From IMG/VR virus record IMGVR_UViG_3300048110_000147, positions 1 through 64,000 of that record: DNA of 64,000 nt. The stretch is one strand, 5' to 3'. The notes below the pieces were generated by a model that saw only the letters and a program-made list of their open reading frames with translations, was not told where the DNA came from and did no database searches. The DNA is from a virus. A program made the translations under genes and the position numbers. Position 1 is the stretch's first letter; each line of letters opens with the position of its first letter. Below are positions 31,989-40,896 of the stretch, piece after piece.

Positions 31989-32306
31989 TTACCACGCCCT
32001 ACATGACCAATAACGTGCTTTCCATTTAGGGCCAGGATTTGCACAATTATGCCTTGCCCTAAAACTTTTACGACGAGCCGGGTTGTCTTTCTTGATTTCC
32101 ATATTCGGATCACCGAATGAAACCTTGACTACATTACCCGATTCGTTCTTTGTATATACGTAAAACTTCTTAGAACCACCACGTACAGGTTTGTTCAAAG
32201 TAACTTTTCTACCTTGATGTTCTGCTTCGGTGATCTCTAATTCTTCGTCGAGAGACTTACACGCCTCACAACAACCTTCTTCTATGTACTGTTTAAACTT
32301 TTTCAT
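31989..32306 (-). CDS. Basic phage protein with capsid-targeting-like N terminus, 105 aa
   Basis: The start MKKFKQYIEE fits the M-x-x-F-x-x-[FY]-x-x-E pattern. The rest (HQGRKVTLNKPVRGGSKKF, FGDPNMEIKKDNPARRKSF, RARHNC and a Trp-rich end) matches a small basic family common in phages; function unknown. The two Cys pairs may bind metal. It overlaps the 32303 gene by 4 bases in the same late operon. Confidence 0.65.
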   Translation of the reverse strand: MKKFKQYIEEGCCEACKSLDEELEITEAEHQGRKVTLNKPVRGGSKKFYVYTKNESGNVVKVSFGDPNMEIKKDNPARRKSFRARHNCANPGPKWKARYWSCRAW

Positions 32307-33181
32307 TTTGCAAGTAATGCTTTTGCCTTGGCGCTATCGTGGAAAGAGAATGTATAAGACTTACCGTCTTTTTCGTCCTTGACCACATAACCAGATTTGG
32401 TCATCTTAGTGATCTTGCCCATTCTCTTATCGCCATTCTTAGGTTCGTAGAAATCAACACCTCTTCCAACGTTGATTGAGTTCTTTGTCTCTGCGCCCAT
32501 GCCTTTAGTTGCAAGAGTTCGGTAATTTTCATCAAGCGATTCTACTGAGTCCTCTAACCCTTCACGCATAAGTTTACCACCTTTTACCCTGAATCCGTTA
32601 TCTTTTAGGATTTTAGTAATAGTGGTTCTCTTTACCAAGTCGTCCATATCCTTGAGCAACTTAGTTAAACCCATGAATGCTTTGTCCTGTACCCTTAAAG
32701 AAGAATTCATAAACATAACACGTGCGAATGCCGCGGCCTTCTCGAACTCAATACCCTTACTCTTATGTTTCAAGAGTTCATTAGATATCTTTTCAAAATC
32801 TGCGGCTTCGTCAAGTTCGACCGACTCATTAGTACCTAAAATCTTATATGATTTGATACTCGCAGCCATATTACCTAGTGCAAGAGTCGCGTCCTTACCA
32901 TTACGACTGTATAGATGGTACTTACCTTTACCATCAATGGTCATATTAATCTTGTCGACATTGTACTTTGCACTACGGGATGTACTCTTTACAGTGAAAA
33001 CTCGCTTCTGACTAGAACTAATAGAAGAACCGAAATCAATCTCAATTCGCATTCCCTTCTTTAACTTCTCAAAGTCAGACCGTGATACTGTTGCCTCTGT
33101 TAGACCAAGCTGTACCGACTCTTCGACAGACTCAAGCGCAGCAGTGACCTTACCTTCTCTTAATTCCTGAAATGTTTTCAC
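32303..33181 (-). CDS. Virion-associated protein with capsid-targeting-like N terminus, 292 aa
   Basis: The start MKTFQELREG is close to the T4 internal-protein tag. Repeated L-x-E sites (LTEA, LDEA, LDEN) could be prohead-protease sites. The middle has a basic segment (DDLVKRTTITKILKDNGF) and the C-terminal domain (GKITKMTKSGYVVKDEKDG) looks like a small beta-barrel. Function unknown, but late position and tag suggest a packaged internal head protein. Confidence 0.65.
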   Translation of the reverse strand: MKTFQELREGKVTAALESVEESVQLGLTEATVSRSDFEKLKKGMRIEIDFGSSISSSQKRVFTVKSTSRSAKYNVDKINMTIDGKGKYHLYSRNGKDATLALGNMAASIKSYKILGTNESVELDEAADFEKISNELLKHKSKGIEFEKAAAFARVMFMNSSLRVQDKAFMGLTKLLKDMDDLVKRTTITKILKDNGFRVKGGKLMREGLEDSVESLDENYRTLATKGMGAETKNSINVGRGVDFYEPKNGDKRMGKITKMTKSGYVVKDEKDGKSYTFSFHDSAKAKALLAK

Positions 33182-33182
33182 T

Positions 33183-33365
33183 TTAACTTCCTCTGGATGC
33201 GCCTCGAAATACCTTAGACGGAGCGCGGTTTGTATTATTTAATTTGAGACTGGGGCCTTGCGACCCCGTCATGTTAAACTTATTATTTTCAGAACTAGTA
33301 GACTGCAACCTTTCTCGTTTCTCTTGAGACATCTTTTTGTTGCGAGGTTTCTTAGTCTTACTCAT
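33183..33365 (-). CDS. Small very basic Ser/Asn-rich protein, 60 aa
   Basis: The product (MSKTKKPRNKKMSQEKRERL and a Ser/Asn/Arg-rich tail) is disordered and basic. It is likely a DNA- or core-associated head protein or an unstructured tail linker. It lies between the adhesin and the tagged 33181 gene. No family was recognised. Confidence 0.6.
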   Translation of the reverse strand: MSKTKKPRNKKMSQEKRERLQSTSSENNKFNMTGSQGPSLKLNNTNRAPSKVFRGASRGS

Positions 33366-33388
33366 ATTTATTCCTTATGATACCTTAG

Positions 33389-35359
33389 TTAGAATGGATG
33401 ATCACTGTCTGGTGTAATATTGACTGGTGTTGCCGTAGTTAACGTTTCTTTGTTCAGAGTTAACAGTTCAGTGTCAGCGTCTGATATGAAAGCTGCAGCT
33501 GGCGGAGTAAAGTCTGCACTATAACGCGCAGCAGAACTTATACGGAAGTCAAACAACATTCCACCGAAGAATGCACCAATCTTGTGAGTTCCGGTAGTGC
33601 CGTAGTTCCTATCGTGTCCGTAACTTCCACCATATCCGCCTTGCTTAACACCATTCAGGTATAAGTCTACGGAAGCTGTTGGGTTTCCATTGACCGTAAT
33701 CGCTGGAGACTTAACGATAGCCCAGTGGTTCCACCCTGCTTCTTGCCATATTTGTCCGTCCCACGTCATGTTGACGTCTCCACTGCCGCCATCACGGAAC
33801 ATTATTTCAGTTCCGCCATCCCAACCACTTATAGCGATAGTGTGTCCGTTAGAGAATTCTATCAGATTATCGTTGCCTGGGTTAACACCATCGGTGTTCG
33901 CCCAGAATTCAATCGTCCATCCAGCATCACCGTTGCTGTGAGATAGAGAACCACCTTCATAAGTTGCATATGAAGATCCATTATCACCGAACTGCCATGC
34001 GAAAGATGGAGCTGGTGGAGCTGGCGGTGGTGGGAATGGGAATTGAACCATATGTAATCTAGTGCTGAATTGTTGAACGTGTTCTGATCGGTCAACATTA
34101 GGTTCGTCAATTCTGTAAGGTGTCGCAGATAGGTCACTTAGGTCATATTTCCATATGTATGATCCTGCAGCATTCCATACCTGATAAACAGATCCTGCAC
34201 CTGCACTTCCTCTATCCGAAACATATAGATAATCTCCATCTGAGACCATCGATGCACCAAATCGATCGGAACCTTGATCAGTATTATTAGATAACGGTGC
34301 TGTTATTATCTGACTAGGGGAAGACAAGTTTGACTTATCATATACATAAACCCTACCCTGTTGATTGTCACTCCCTACTTTTTCAAGCATAGCACTTATG
34401 ATAAACTTATCATTAGTTTCTACTACTTGAGAGGCAAATGCAGACCAGTCATTATTTGGAGATGGATAGTTTATAGTAGATACAAGGTTTCCGGTTGTTA
34501 TATCTCGTATCTGCATCTGACCATAATGATTAGTCGAATTATCAGGATTGTACGACGCATTTACGCCCACATAGATCTGACTTCCATCATTTGAAATACG
34601 TAGACCCATATAATCACAATTTCCTTGAAGATCTTGATCAGTTAGGTGTATTGGTGATGATAGGTCGGATAAATCATATATAGAAACATTTCCATAATTA
34701 GAATTAGGACTGGAATTATCATTGTAGGCTTCGTCACCTATAACTAGATGATTGTCATTGGCAGACATATATCTACCAAAATCGTATTGTGTGTTGACTG
34801 TAGGCCTGGTGTCCGTAATAATTGTTGGTGCCGCAGATAAATCACTAACGTCATAAACATAAATTTGACGACGACCTCTTGCAGAAACAAACAGGTGTGT
34901 ATCATTGGCCGCTATAGAATTACCAAAATAACCATACTCTTGAGGTGATGGTTCTGTTAATGTTGCGACAGGAGTGGTTAAGTCGGACTTATCGTAAGCA
35001 TATACTACACCTTGATTGATAAATCCACCAAGATCCTCATAATCAGCTGAAATAAATAATTGAGTATGGTTGGATGCTACGACACTCTCCCCGAACCGAT
35101 CACTATATCCACCCCACGGGTCAGTATCGCTGCCGTTAGGGTTATGGATTATGATAGGGTCCGCATCGATGTCATATACGTCAAACAAGTACAGTCTTTC
35201 CAGATATTTGTTAGTACCAGAAGTTCTGTTACCTTCAGCCACTCGTGCCATCAAATAGGTCGGAATTGGTGGTCCTACGTATGGTGGGTTGTCTGCGTCT
35301 ACACCGGCAATTACTTGACCGGCATTAAACACCGCACCCGCTAAAATTTGATTTGCCAT
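33389..35359 (-). CDS. Beta-propeller plus LamG-like adhesin / fibre protein
   Basis: The 656-residue protein has at least six tandem propeller-like blades (repeats of about 50 residues with xFGxSVxxNDxHLFVS and VYVYDxSDLS motifs), a proline-rich hinge (FPPPPAPPAPS), then a C-terminal LamG/concanavalin-like domain (WTIEFWANTD, WNHWAIVKSP, VDLYLNGVKQ). This is the composition of receptor-binding or decoration proteins. It sits inside the head-gene operon. The N terminus (MANQILAGAVFNAGQVIAG) resembles a fibre attachment peptide. Head decoration or tail fibre are both possible. Confidence 0.7.
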   Translation of the reverse strand: MANQILAGAVFNAGQVIAGVDADNPPYVGPPIPTYLMARVAEGNRTSGTNKYLERLYLFDVYDIDADPIIIHNPNGSDTDPWGGYSDRFGESVVASNHTQLFISADYEDLGGFINQGVVYAYDKSDLTTPVATLTEPSPQEYGYFGNSIAANDTHLFVSARGRRQIYVYDVSDLSAAPTIITDTRPTVNTQYDFGRYMSANDNHLVIGDEAYNDNSSPNSNYGNVSIYDLSDLSSPIHLTDQDLQGNCDYMGLRISNDGSQIYVGVNASYNPDNSTNHYGQMQIRDITTGNLVSTINYPSPNNDWSAFASQVVETNDKFIISAMLEKVGSDNQQGRVYVYDKSNLSSPSQIITAPLSNNTDQGSDRFGASMVSDGDYLYVSDRGSAGAGSVYQVWNAAGSYIWKYDLSDLSATPYRIDEPNVDRSEHVQQFSTRLHMVQFPFPPPPAPPAPSFAWQFGDNGSSYATYEGGSLSHSNGDAGWTIEFWANTDGVNPGNDNLIEFSNGHTIAISGWDGGTEIMFRDGGSGDVNMTWDGQIWQEAGWNHWAIVKSPAITVNGNPTASVDLYLNGVKQGGYGGSYGHDRNYGTTGTHKIGAFFGGMLFDFRISSAARYSADFTPPAAAFISDADTELLTLNKETLTTATPVNITPDSDHPF

Positions 35360-35381
35360 TTGTTCTAAATTCCTTTAAGTT

Positions 35382-35654
35382 TTATGCTAAGTCTTTGTCA
35401 TGGTTGAGGCCGCCTTTCTTCTTCTTGACGATGAAAGCGTTAACCCTTGCCATTCCCCATTGTTGTGGTGTGGTGCCTGGGCGGTGACCCGTTTTCCATG
35501 CAGCAACCCCTCTATTATATACTTTACGCAAAGTGTCCGATGATATACCAGACTTCTTTGACTTCGCTGCGATACCATCTGGACCTTCATCAAGATCTAG
35601 GGTATCATACATTCCATATCTCTTTTCACTGAGATATTGTTTAAATTTTATCAT
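35382..35654 (-). CDS. DUF5824-like protein with capsid-targeting-like N terminus, 90 aa
   Basis: MIKFKQYLSE gives the targeting-like start. The body (GIAAKSKKSGISSDTLRKVYNRGVAAW, then HRPGTTPQQWGMARVNAF) matches a small family very common in large phages (DUF5824 or similar), of unknown biochemical role. The ATG overlaps the 35651 gene (4 bases). Confidence 0.7.
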   Translation of the reverse strand: MIKFKQYLSEKRYGMYDTLDLDEGPDGIAAKSKKSGISSDTLRKVYNRGVAAWKTGHRPGTTPQQWGMARVNAFIVKKKKGGLNHDKDLA

Positions 35655-37351
35655 GCCAAATCTCCGATCATTTGTGCAAGTGCTTTGCGATCCATATCCA
35701 GTCCAAATTTACGAATTGCATTCGCGGCATGGAATTCATGAGACCTTCCGTCACCAGACTTCTTCAATTCTTTTTTGATATACTGTGCAACTTTAGTGTA
35801 TTTATTCTTATTAACAGTCTTGGCTCCGATCTTATGCATTAAATCAGTTACCCAGTTTTCTAGTATATCGTTTTCTTCTGCAACACAATTAGGGACCATC
35901 TTGTTCCCTTTCTTCTTCATACCAACTTCTTTGTACCCATCCCAACAATCTTCATCGTACATGTCTTTAAATGACTTGGTGTACTTGGATGGTTTAGTCT
36001 TAGCGGTCTTATCTCCAGGCGCTGGTTTATATGCAGATGAATCGTCGTCTGCTTTCTTACCATGTTTCTTGAAGTGTGCATCACGCTTTACCTTAGTAGA
36101 CTTTTCAAGTCCCTTGTGGTAGCGAGATGGTTGAGTACCCTCACGGTCTTTGATATCTGGATCCTGTGACTCATACCTGATTATAGGACCATCTGTCCTA
36201 TAATCTTTTTTACGCATGATACTTTTACCATATACTTGAAACTTACCGTCATCATATTTCACAACAACGGGGATGTTTATATCAGACTGTATATCTTTCA
36301 ATACTGGCTGGATATCGGTATCTCCATATTGCTTAATGCCTTTGCCCTTATTCTTTACAATTTTCTTAAGCAGACGTTGGAGTTCTGTTACCTTGATAGC
36401 AGGGTCATTTCTCTTATCGTTCATACGGTCTGCAAAGTGTGGTGTAAATTTAATGTCAATGTTGAACTTCTTCAACATACGATCACTGAACTTTTTTAAA
36501 TCGTTAAGTTGCGCTTGGGACACATTTTCGGAGATCAACTCCACAGCCTCTAGCCACTTGCGCATCTTCTTACCATCGTTGGTTTCAACGATAACGTAGT
36601 TTGCACCTAGGACGGATATAGTAGCAACCTCATCACTTTCTTTGATTACTACCATATCCCCTACCTCGAACAATTCACCTTGCACGAACTTCTCTCGTGT
36701 TTCGGATACTGTCTCTAGTTCTAGGTGATTACGGAATTCACTGGCTTCCTTTAATCCCATACCTCTACGCACGTCGTTGAATAGCTTACGTGTGTCTGGA
36801 TTGGACATGGATTTAGGAACACCCTGTGAGAAAGAAACGAAATCATTATTAGATGCGTTCTCTCTTTGTTTTGAAGCTGACATACCTTCAATACCAATAG
36901 AATCTGGATCTCTCTTACCGGCAGATACTATTCTGATATTCTTGAAATTATAAAAACCATGTCTTGCTTTCTGTCCGTTGTACTTGTTCAACAGGACTTC
37001 GAATTCTGTAATTCTGTCGTCACCGACAACCATAGTTACTGACTTATAACCTTGGTCATACAGTGCGACCATGGCGTTGATAGCGGTCTTAACAGACTTA
37101 TCTACCATGATATTCCGTGCATGTTTCGGAAACATCTTACGAGTGTGTTTGATTTTATCGGAGTACGATAGCGGATTCTTCTTTGCGTCCTGTGATTGTG
37201 ACGCAAATACTTTATAGTCTGATTTCCCAGACTTCATCGCTAACGCATCCATTACCTTGCCGTGTCCCACCGTAGGTGGATTCATACGACCAAACGTGAA
37301 ATATACTTCGCGTTCCTCTTCAACAAGGTATTGACTGAAATTTTTAATCAC
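35651..37351 (-). CDS. Multi-domain HIGH-motif nucleotidyltransferase with capsid-targeting-like N terminus
   Basis: The start MIKNFSQYLVEE gives the tag and a possible prohead cleavage site. FTFGRMNPPTVGHGK (residues 18-32) is the nucleotidyltransferase T/HxGH signature found in cytidylyltransferase and NMN adenylyltransferase-like enzymes; VVGDDRITEF and SASKQRENAS complete the core to about residue 200. A central domain (KFTPHFADRMNDKRNDP) and two basic tails follow (RYHKGLEKSTKVKRDAHF and KTKPSKYTKSFKDMY). The protein probably enters the head and acts on nucleotides or RNA ends after injection; that role is inferred. Confidence 0.7.
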   Translation of the reverse strand: MIKNFSQYLVEEEREVYFTFGRMNPPTVGHGKVMDALAMKSGKSDYKVFASQSQDAKKNPLSYSDKIKHTRKMFPKHARNIMVDKSVKTAINAMVALYDQGYKSVTMVVGDDRITEFEVLLNKYNGQKARHGFYNFKNIRIVSAGKRDPDSIGIEGMSASKQRENASNNDFVSFSQGVPKSMSNPDTRKLFNDVRRGMGLKEASEFRNHLELETVSETREKFVQGELFEVGDMVVIKESDEVATISVLGANYVIVETNDGKKMRKWLEAVELISENVSQAQLNDLKKFSDRMLKKFNIDIKFTPHFADRMNDKRNDPAIKVTELQRLLKKIVKNKGKGIKQYGDTDIQPVLKDIQSDINIPVVVKYDDGKFQVYGKSIMRKKDYRTDGPIIRYESQDPDIKDREGTQPSRYHKGLEKSTKVKRDAHFKKHGKKADDDSSAYKPAPGDKTAKTKPSKYTKSFKDMYDEDCWDGYKEVGMKKKGNKMVPNCVAEENDILENWVTDLMHKIGAKTVNKNKYTKVAQYIKKELKKSGDGRSHEFHAANAIRKFGLDMDRKALAQMIGDLA

Positions 37352-37716
37352 TTTTTATCGCCTTTGCCTCGGTTGCGTTTACGTTCCATCTCTTGCTTTC
37401 GAACGACTTTTATAAGCTTACGAGCATTACGATCTATTCTTGCTTGTATGGCAGGCTTCTCCATTCTCTTCTCGATATCTTTCTTACGAGAGAATGACAT
37501 CTCACCCTTATCTTGACCTTTAGTAATCTTTGAGACTACTGCCTTACGTGCTTGTTTACGTGCACGTTTCTTCAAGGTGTCCATAGATGCAGTTTTTCTT
37601 TCTGCACGTTTTCGCGCCATGGCGATTCGTGCCTTATTCTTTTTCATTCGCATCGCGAGTTTTCGACGTTGTGCCATGTCGAGTACTTCCGATACCATAT
37701 CTTTAAATGACAACAT
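37348..37716 (-). CDS. Highly basic internal head protein candidate, about 122 aa
   Basis: MLSFKDMVSEVLD at ATG 37716 fits the targeting pattern; ATG 37722 is an alternative. The rest is extremely Lys/Arg-rich (AQRRKLAMRMKKNKARIAM, RKRAERKTASMDTLKKRARK), as in histone-like proteins or T4 internal proteins packed with DNA. No recognised enzyme domain. Confidence 0.65.
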   Translation of the reverse strand: MLSFKDMVSEVLDMAQRRKLAMRMKKNKARIAMARKRAERKTASMDTLKKRARKQARKAVVSKITKGQDKGEMSFSRKKDIEKRMEKPAIQARIDRNARKLIKVVRKQEMERKRNRGKGDKK

Positions 37717-37748
37717 AGTCATCTATTCCTCTATTGGTTTATTCCATA

Positions 37749-38969
37749 TTATCTACGGGCTGAATCCCAACCCTTTAATATATCGGATGAAAAGTTGTTG
37801 TATGAAAATTCCATACGGTCAACCAATTTCACCGCGTCACCACCAAGCGTATCAATTGCAACGTATCCTTCTTCACCAGTCACTTTGTAACCATTAGAAG
37901 TTTTCACGAAAGTATCAATCGATTTAAGTTTGTCTAAACTATTTATAAGTTTTAATTTGACTAAAACAATTAATTTTTGCAATTCAAACATCTTAACTAG
38001 ATTAGCCTTGTTTGTATCGGAGAAAAACTCCATCTCATCCTTCATTTTGGCAATCCAATTGTCCTTACCACGTTGAGATTTCTTGCTTGCAATCTCTTTT
38101 TTGTAGTAAGCTTGTCTATTACTTATCAATCCCTTAACATGCTTTTTTGAGTCTGGGAGTAAGGACCCTGCACGAACGAACGAATTATTGTATGTTTCAA
38201 TCGCCTGTGCGATATCAGGATTATCTGCGAGGGTCTTAATAGTGGTAGCAGAAGTCTGCTTGAACAAACGACCTATCTGGGTTAGTAGATCATTGACCGC
38301 TTTGGTTTCACGTTCAGACATCGTAGCATTAGTTGCGTCTTTCAACATTGCATCCTGTGACCATACGTTTACAGAATTGCGAAATTTCGACACGTCAACC
38401 CCATATGTCGCTCGCATCGACTCAAACGTATCGCCAGTGTATGTTGTGTGCCATACGATACCGATCTTAGCAGCACGTACTTCTTTCGCCTGATCATAGG
38501 GAACTGCGTATGCGATTGTGTTCGGGTGGAACACACTATACTTCTGACCATCGATGGTCTTAGTAGTGACATCTCCGTCACCAAATAAAAAGTCGCCTTG
38601 CACAACACCATCGATTCCTAGTGACGGTAAATACTTGAGTGCGTCTTTCAACTTAGAGTTCAGATCACCTGACGTGTCCGCGTCGATGTCTGCGTCGGTC
38701 TTGTAGACCTTTGGGTTCTTGTTGAAGATACCTTTCTTAGCAACGAAGAACTTACCGTCGGATGGATCAATACCACAGAATACCGCAGGCGCACCGTCCC
38801 ATTTCACTGACACACGACCACTACCAGATCCAGCTAACAAATCCCGCAAACTACGCAGGGCATTGATCGCCTGACGTGTGCCGTCAACTCCACCGTAAAG
38901 AACTTTGTCCTCAATGTGAGTCATGTGAGTGTTCTTCTGTTCGGTGATAAACTCTGCAAACTTTTCCAT
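37749..38969 (-). CDS. DUF6267-like, ligase-family (KxDG) nucleotidyltransferase with capsid-targeting-like N terminus
   Basis: MEKFAEFITE at ATG 38969 fits the tag. VSVKWDGAPAVF (Lys 56) is the K-x-D-G motif I of covalent nucleotidyltransferases (DNA/RNA ligases, capping enzymes). GDFLF is a plausible motif III and EEGYVAI and VKLVDR plausible motifs IV and V near residues 370-390. The body matches DUF6267, conserved in T4-like marine phages. A nick-sealing or RNA-joining activity after delivery with the DNA is inferred. Confidence 0.7.
   Translation of the reverse strand: MEKFAEFITEQKNTHMTHIEDKVLYGGVDGTRQAINALRSLRDLLAGSGSGRVSVKWDGAPAVFCGIDPSDGKFFVAKKGIFNKNPKVYKTDADIDADTSGDLNSKLKDALKYLPSLGIDGVVQGDFLFGDGDVTTKTIDGQKYSVFHPNTIAYAVPYDQAKEVRAAKIGIVWHTTYTGDTFESMRATYGVDVSKFRNSVNVWSQDAMLKDATNATMSERETKAVNDLLTQIGRLFKQTSATTIKTLADNPDIAQAIETYNNSFVRAGSLLPDSKKHVKGLISNRQAYYKKEIASKKSQRGKDNWIAKMKDEMEFFSDTNKANLVKMFELQKLIVLVKLKLINSLDKLKSIDTFVKTSNGYKVTGEEGYVAIDTLGGDAVKLVDRMEFSYNNFSSDILKGWDSARR
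37940..37947 (-). promoter_or_regulatory. Possible late promoter inside the ligase-like gene
   Basis: TATAAATA in coding sequence about 220 bases before the 37716 gene; could add late expression of the basic protein or be chance. Confidence 0.35.
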
Positions 38970-39448
38970 TACCATGCGCCTGGCGCTCCTTTCCTCTTAA
39001 TGTACCAGATAGTACCGGACGAATCGGTGTCGGAATGTACTCTGTACTTGTTACCTACTGCTTTCTTAACAAGACGACCATACAGTCTTTCACGACCTTG
39101 CAGTCCGGTCTTCTTGACATTCTTGTCCTTGGCAGCGGATAAGTGCATATACTTGGGATTTTCCATTTTAATGAACTGAGTAATCATTTTCATAACAGTC
39201 GCCATGATACGTAATGCATCACCTTCACCCGTCACTTTTTGTTCACCGTTACGTTCGAAACTAATCTCCCAATCTATGTAATCATCGTCATCGATATGTT
39301 CATCACCTTCGATGTTTATATTTAATTTGCCACCATCATCAAGTTCAACTGTAGAACGATACCCTTGTCTTCCGTCCTTCTTTAATACAGCCGGATATGG
39401 GTTGTTGAGTGTTTCTTGAAGTTCTGTAAATTCTGTAAATTTTTTCAT
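38969..39448 (-). CDS. Conserved phage protein with capsid-targeting-like N terminus, 159 aa
   Basis: MKKFTEFTELQETL begins like the tag. The body (FERNGEQKVTGEGDALRIM, then PKYMHLSAAKD and GRERLYGRL) is a family frequently seen in large phages, with no assigned function. Its TAA overlaps the ligase-like gene start by one base (TAATG). Confidence 0.65.
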   Translation of the reverse strand: MKKFTEFTELQETLNNPYPAVLKKDGRQGYRSTVELDDGGKLNINIEGDEHIDDDDYIDWEISFERNGEQKVTGEGDALRIMATVMKMITQFIKMENPKYMHLSAAKDKNVKKTGLQGRERLYGRLVKKAVGNKYRVHSDTDSSGTIWYIKRKGAPGAW

Positions 39449-39456
39449 TATTATTC

Positions 39457-40833
39457 CTAACTATACTTTAAAAAGACCGAACTTTTCGGGGTCGAAGATG
39501 ATGCTATACTTATCACTTGGGACATTACTTCATCCGATTTTCTTTTGGTCAACATAGTGTATATGAATTGCATACCTAAGAATTTACTGTATAACCACTC
39601 ATTGCTATAATCCGCTAAGAATAATGCCATGTCTTCTTCAGTCATGTCCACATCACCTAAGTAATTGTACATCTTGGTGAATTCAGTAATAGTCGTGTTA
39701 TTAGTAATTCTAGATTTTATCTTAAATTCGCTTTGATTGTGATACTCTCTATCGGCAATACCAGAGAACTGTAATGCTGTCTGCAAGTTACCACCACCAA
39801 TCTTACCGCCTGCGGCAGTCGTACCTTTAATCTCTCCCTGCCAACCAGACATTACCGAACTAAATGTTCGAATTTGCATATTATACTCTTTACTGCCAAG
39901 TTTATAGGTGACATACACGTCCTTACTCGCAGTCCCTGCACGAGGGTATGAAGTCGACCAATCTACGTTCTTACCCATACCAGAAATCGCATACTTAACA
40001 AACTTGGCTTCTGGTCTTGGAGTACCTCCGTTGAACTCTTCCTCGTAGCACGTCTTCGCATTACTTGCAAGTTTCTTCAGAGAGACTCCAATTAAATTCT
40101 TGTTCTTGTATTCCTGTAACAGTAGTTGGTTAAAATCGTCTAGATTATCTTGATCGGTGTTAAGAGAAAATCCTATTCTCATTGCCCACATGTCAGACGG
40201 GTTCCACTTGTTGACGTTAAGTGTTATACCAGCAGCTCTCTTCAACGTCTTATAGTTATTCTCTATACTAGTGACTACTGTACCACCTCGCAAAAACTTA
40301 TAGTTACCTGTCCCCAACTTACCTGACAATTTATTACTGATAACTACTGCTGAATTCTTCCATGCCTCATCTAATCCATCGAGACATTGCTTCAGAGTTC
40401 TATCACAATCGGTAAATCTGGATATAGTAGAAGCGTCCAATAAATCGATTGCCTCTAACCAACTGTTTAAACTACTTCCTTTCTTTTGACGGGCGGCAGA
40501 TACGTATGCGTGAAAACATTCACCTAGTGCGGTAATCTCATCACCGGCACCTGAACCACCTTGTCCACTGAATGGTGCCTTATCTATCTTGGTCCAAGAA
40601 TAACCATTAAATATAGGAAGAAACCTACTACCCATCTTAAAAGCACTATTGACTTTACTGATATCTCTTTTTTTAACAGCAGATATCCAAGAAACAACTT
40701 CGTCAGTCATGTTAACTACTTGCTTATTGGTTACACCTGCGAACTTGATCTCTTTACCGTTTTCGATCTCGATTGCTACCTTCTCTAGGTAACCTTTATC
40801 GAATTTAGCATCTGATCCAGTAAAATTTGCCAT
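39457..40833 (-). CDS. Conserved phage protein of unknown function, PD-(D/E)xK-like motif possible, 458 aa
   Basis: The 458-residue protein has a WNPSDMWAMRI segment and, about 40 residues later, LIGVSLKK. The D...S-x-K spacing is compatible with PD-(D/E)XK nucleases but is only suggestive. The N terminus (MANFTGSDAKFDKGYLEKV) is not tag-like. It is the first gene of the long late operon behind the overlapping early/late promoter (40869-40896). GAGG lies before ATG 40833. Confidence 0.55.
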   Translation of the reverse strand: MANFTGSDAKFDKGYLEKVAIEIENGKEIKFAGVTNKQVVNMTDEVVSWISAVKKRDISKVNSAFKMGSRFLPIFNGYSWTKIDKAPFSGQGGSGAGDEITALGECFHAYVSAARQKKGSSLNSWLEAIDLLDASTISRFTDCDRTLKQCLDGLDEAWKNSAVVISNKLSGKLGTGNYKFLRGGTVVTSIENNYKTLKRAAGITLNVNKWNPSDMWAMRIGFSLNTDQDNLDDFNQLLLQEYKNKNLIGVSLKKLASNAKTCYEEEFNGGTPRPEAKFVKYAISGMGKNVDWSTSYPRAGTASKDVYVTYKLGSKEYNMQIRTFSSVMSGWQGEIKGTTAAGGKIGGGNLQTALQFSGIADREYHNQSEFKIKSRITNNTTITEFTKMYNYLGDVDMTEEDMALFLADYSNEWLYSKFLGMQFIYTMLTKRKSDEVMSQVISIASSSTPKSSVFLKYS

Positions 40834-40868
40834 CTCTAGAATCCTCTTTACTCTAAGTTAGTCCCTAG

Positions 40869-40896
40869 AGTATAACAGATACTATTTATATGTCAA
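40869..40896 (-). promoter_or_regulatory. Overlapping early and late promoter
   Basis: TTGACA (40891-40896) and TATACT (40869-40874), spacer 16. A TATAAATA (40883-40890) lies inside the spacer. It heads the long late operon starting at the 40833 gene. Confidence 0.7.
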
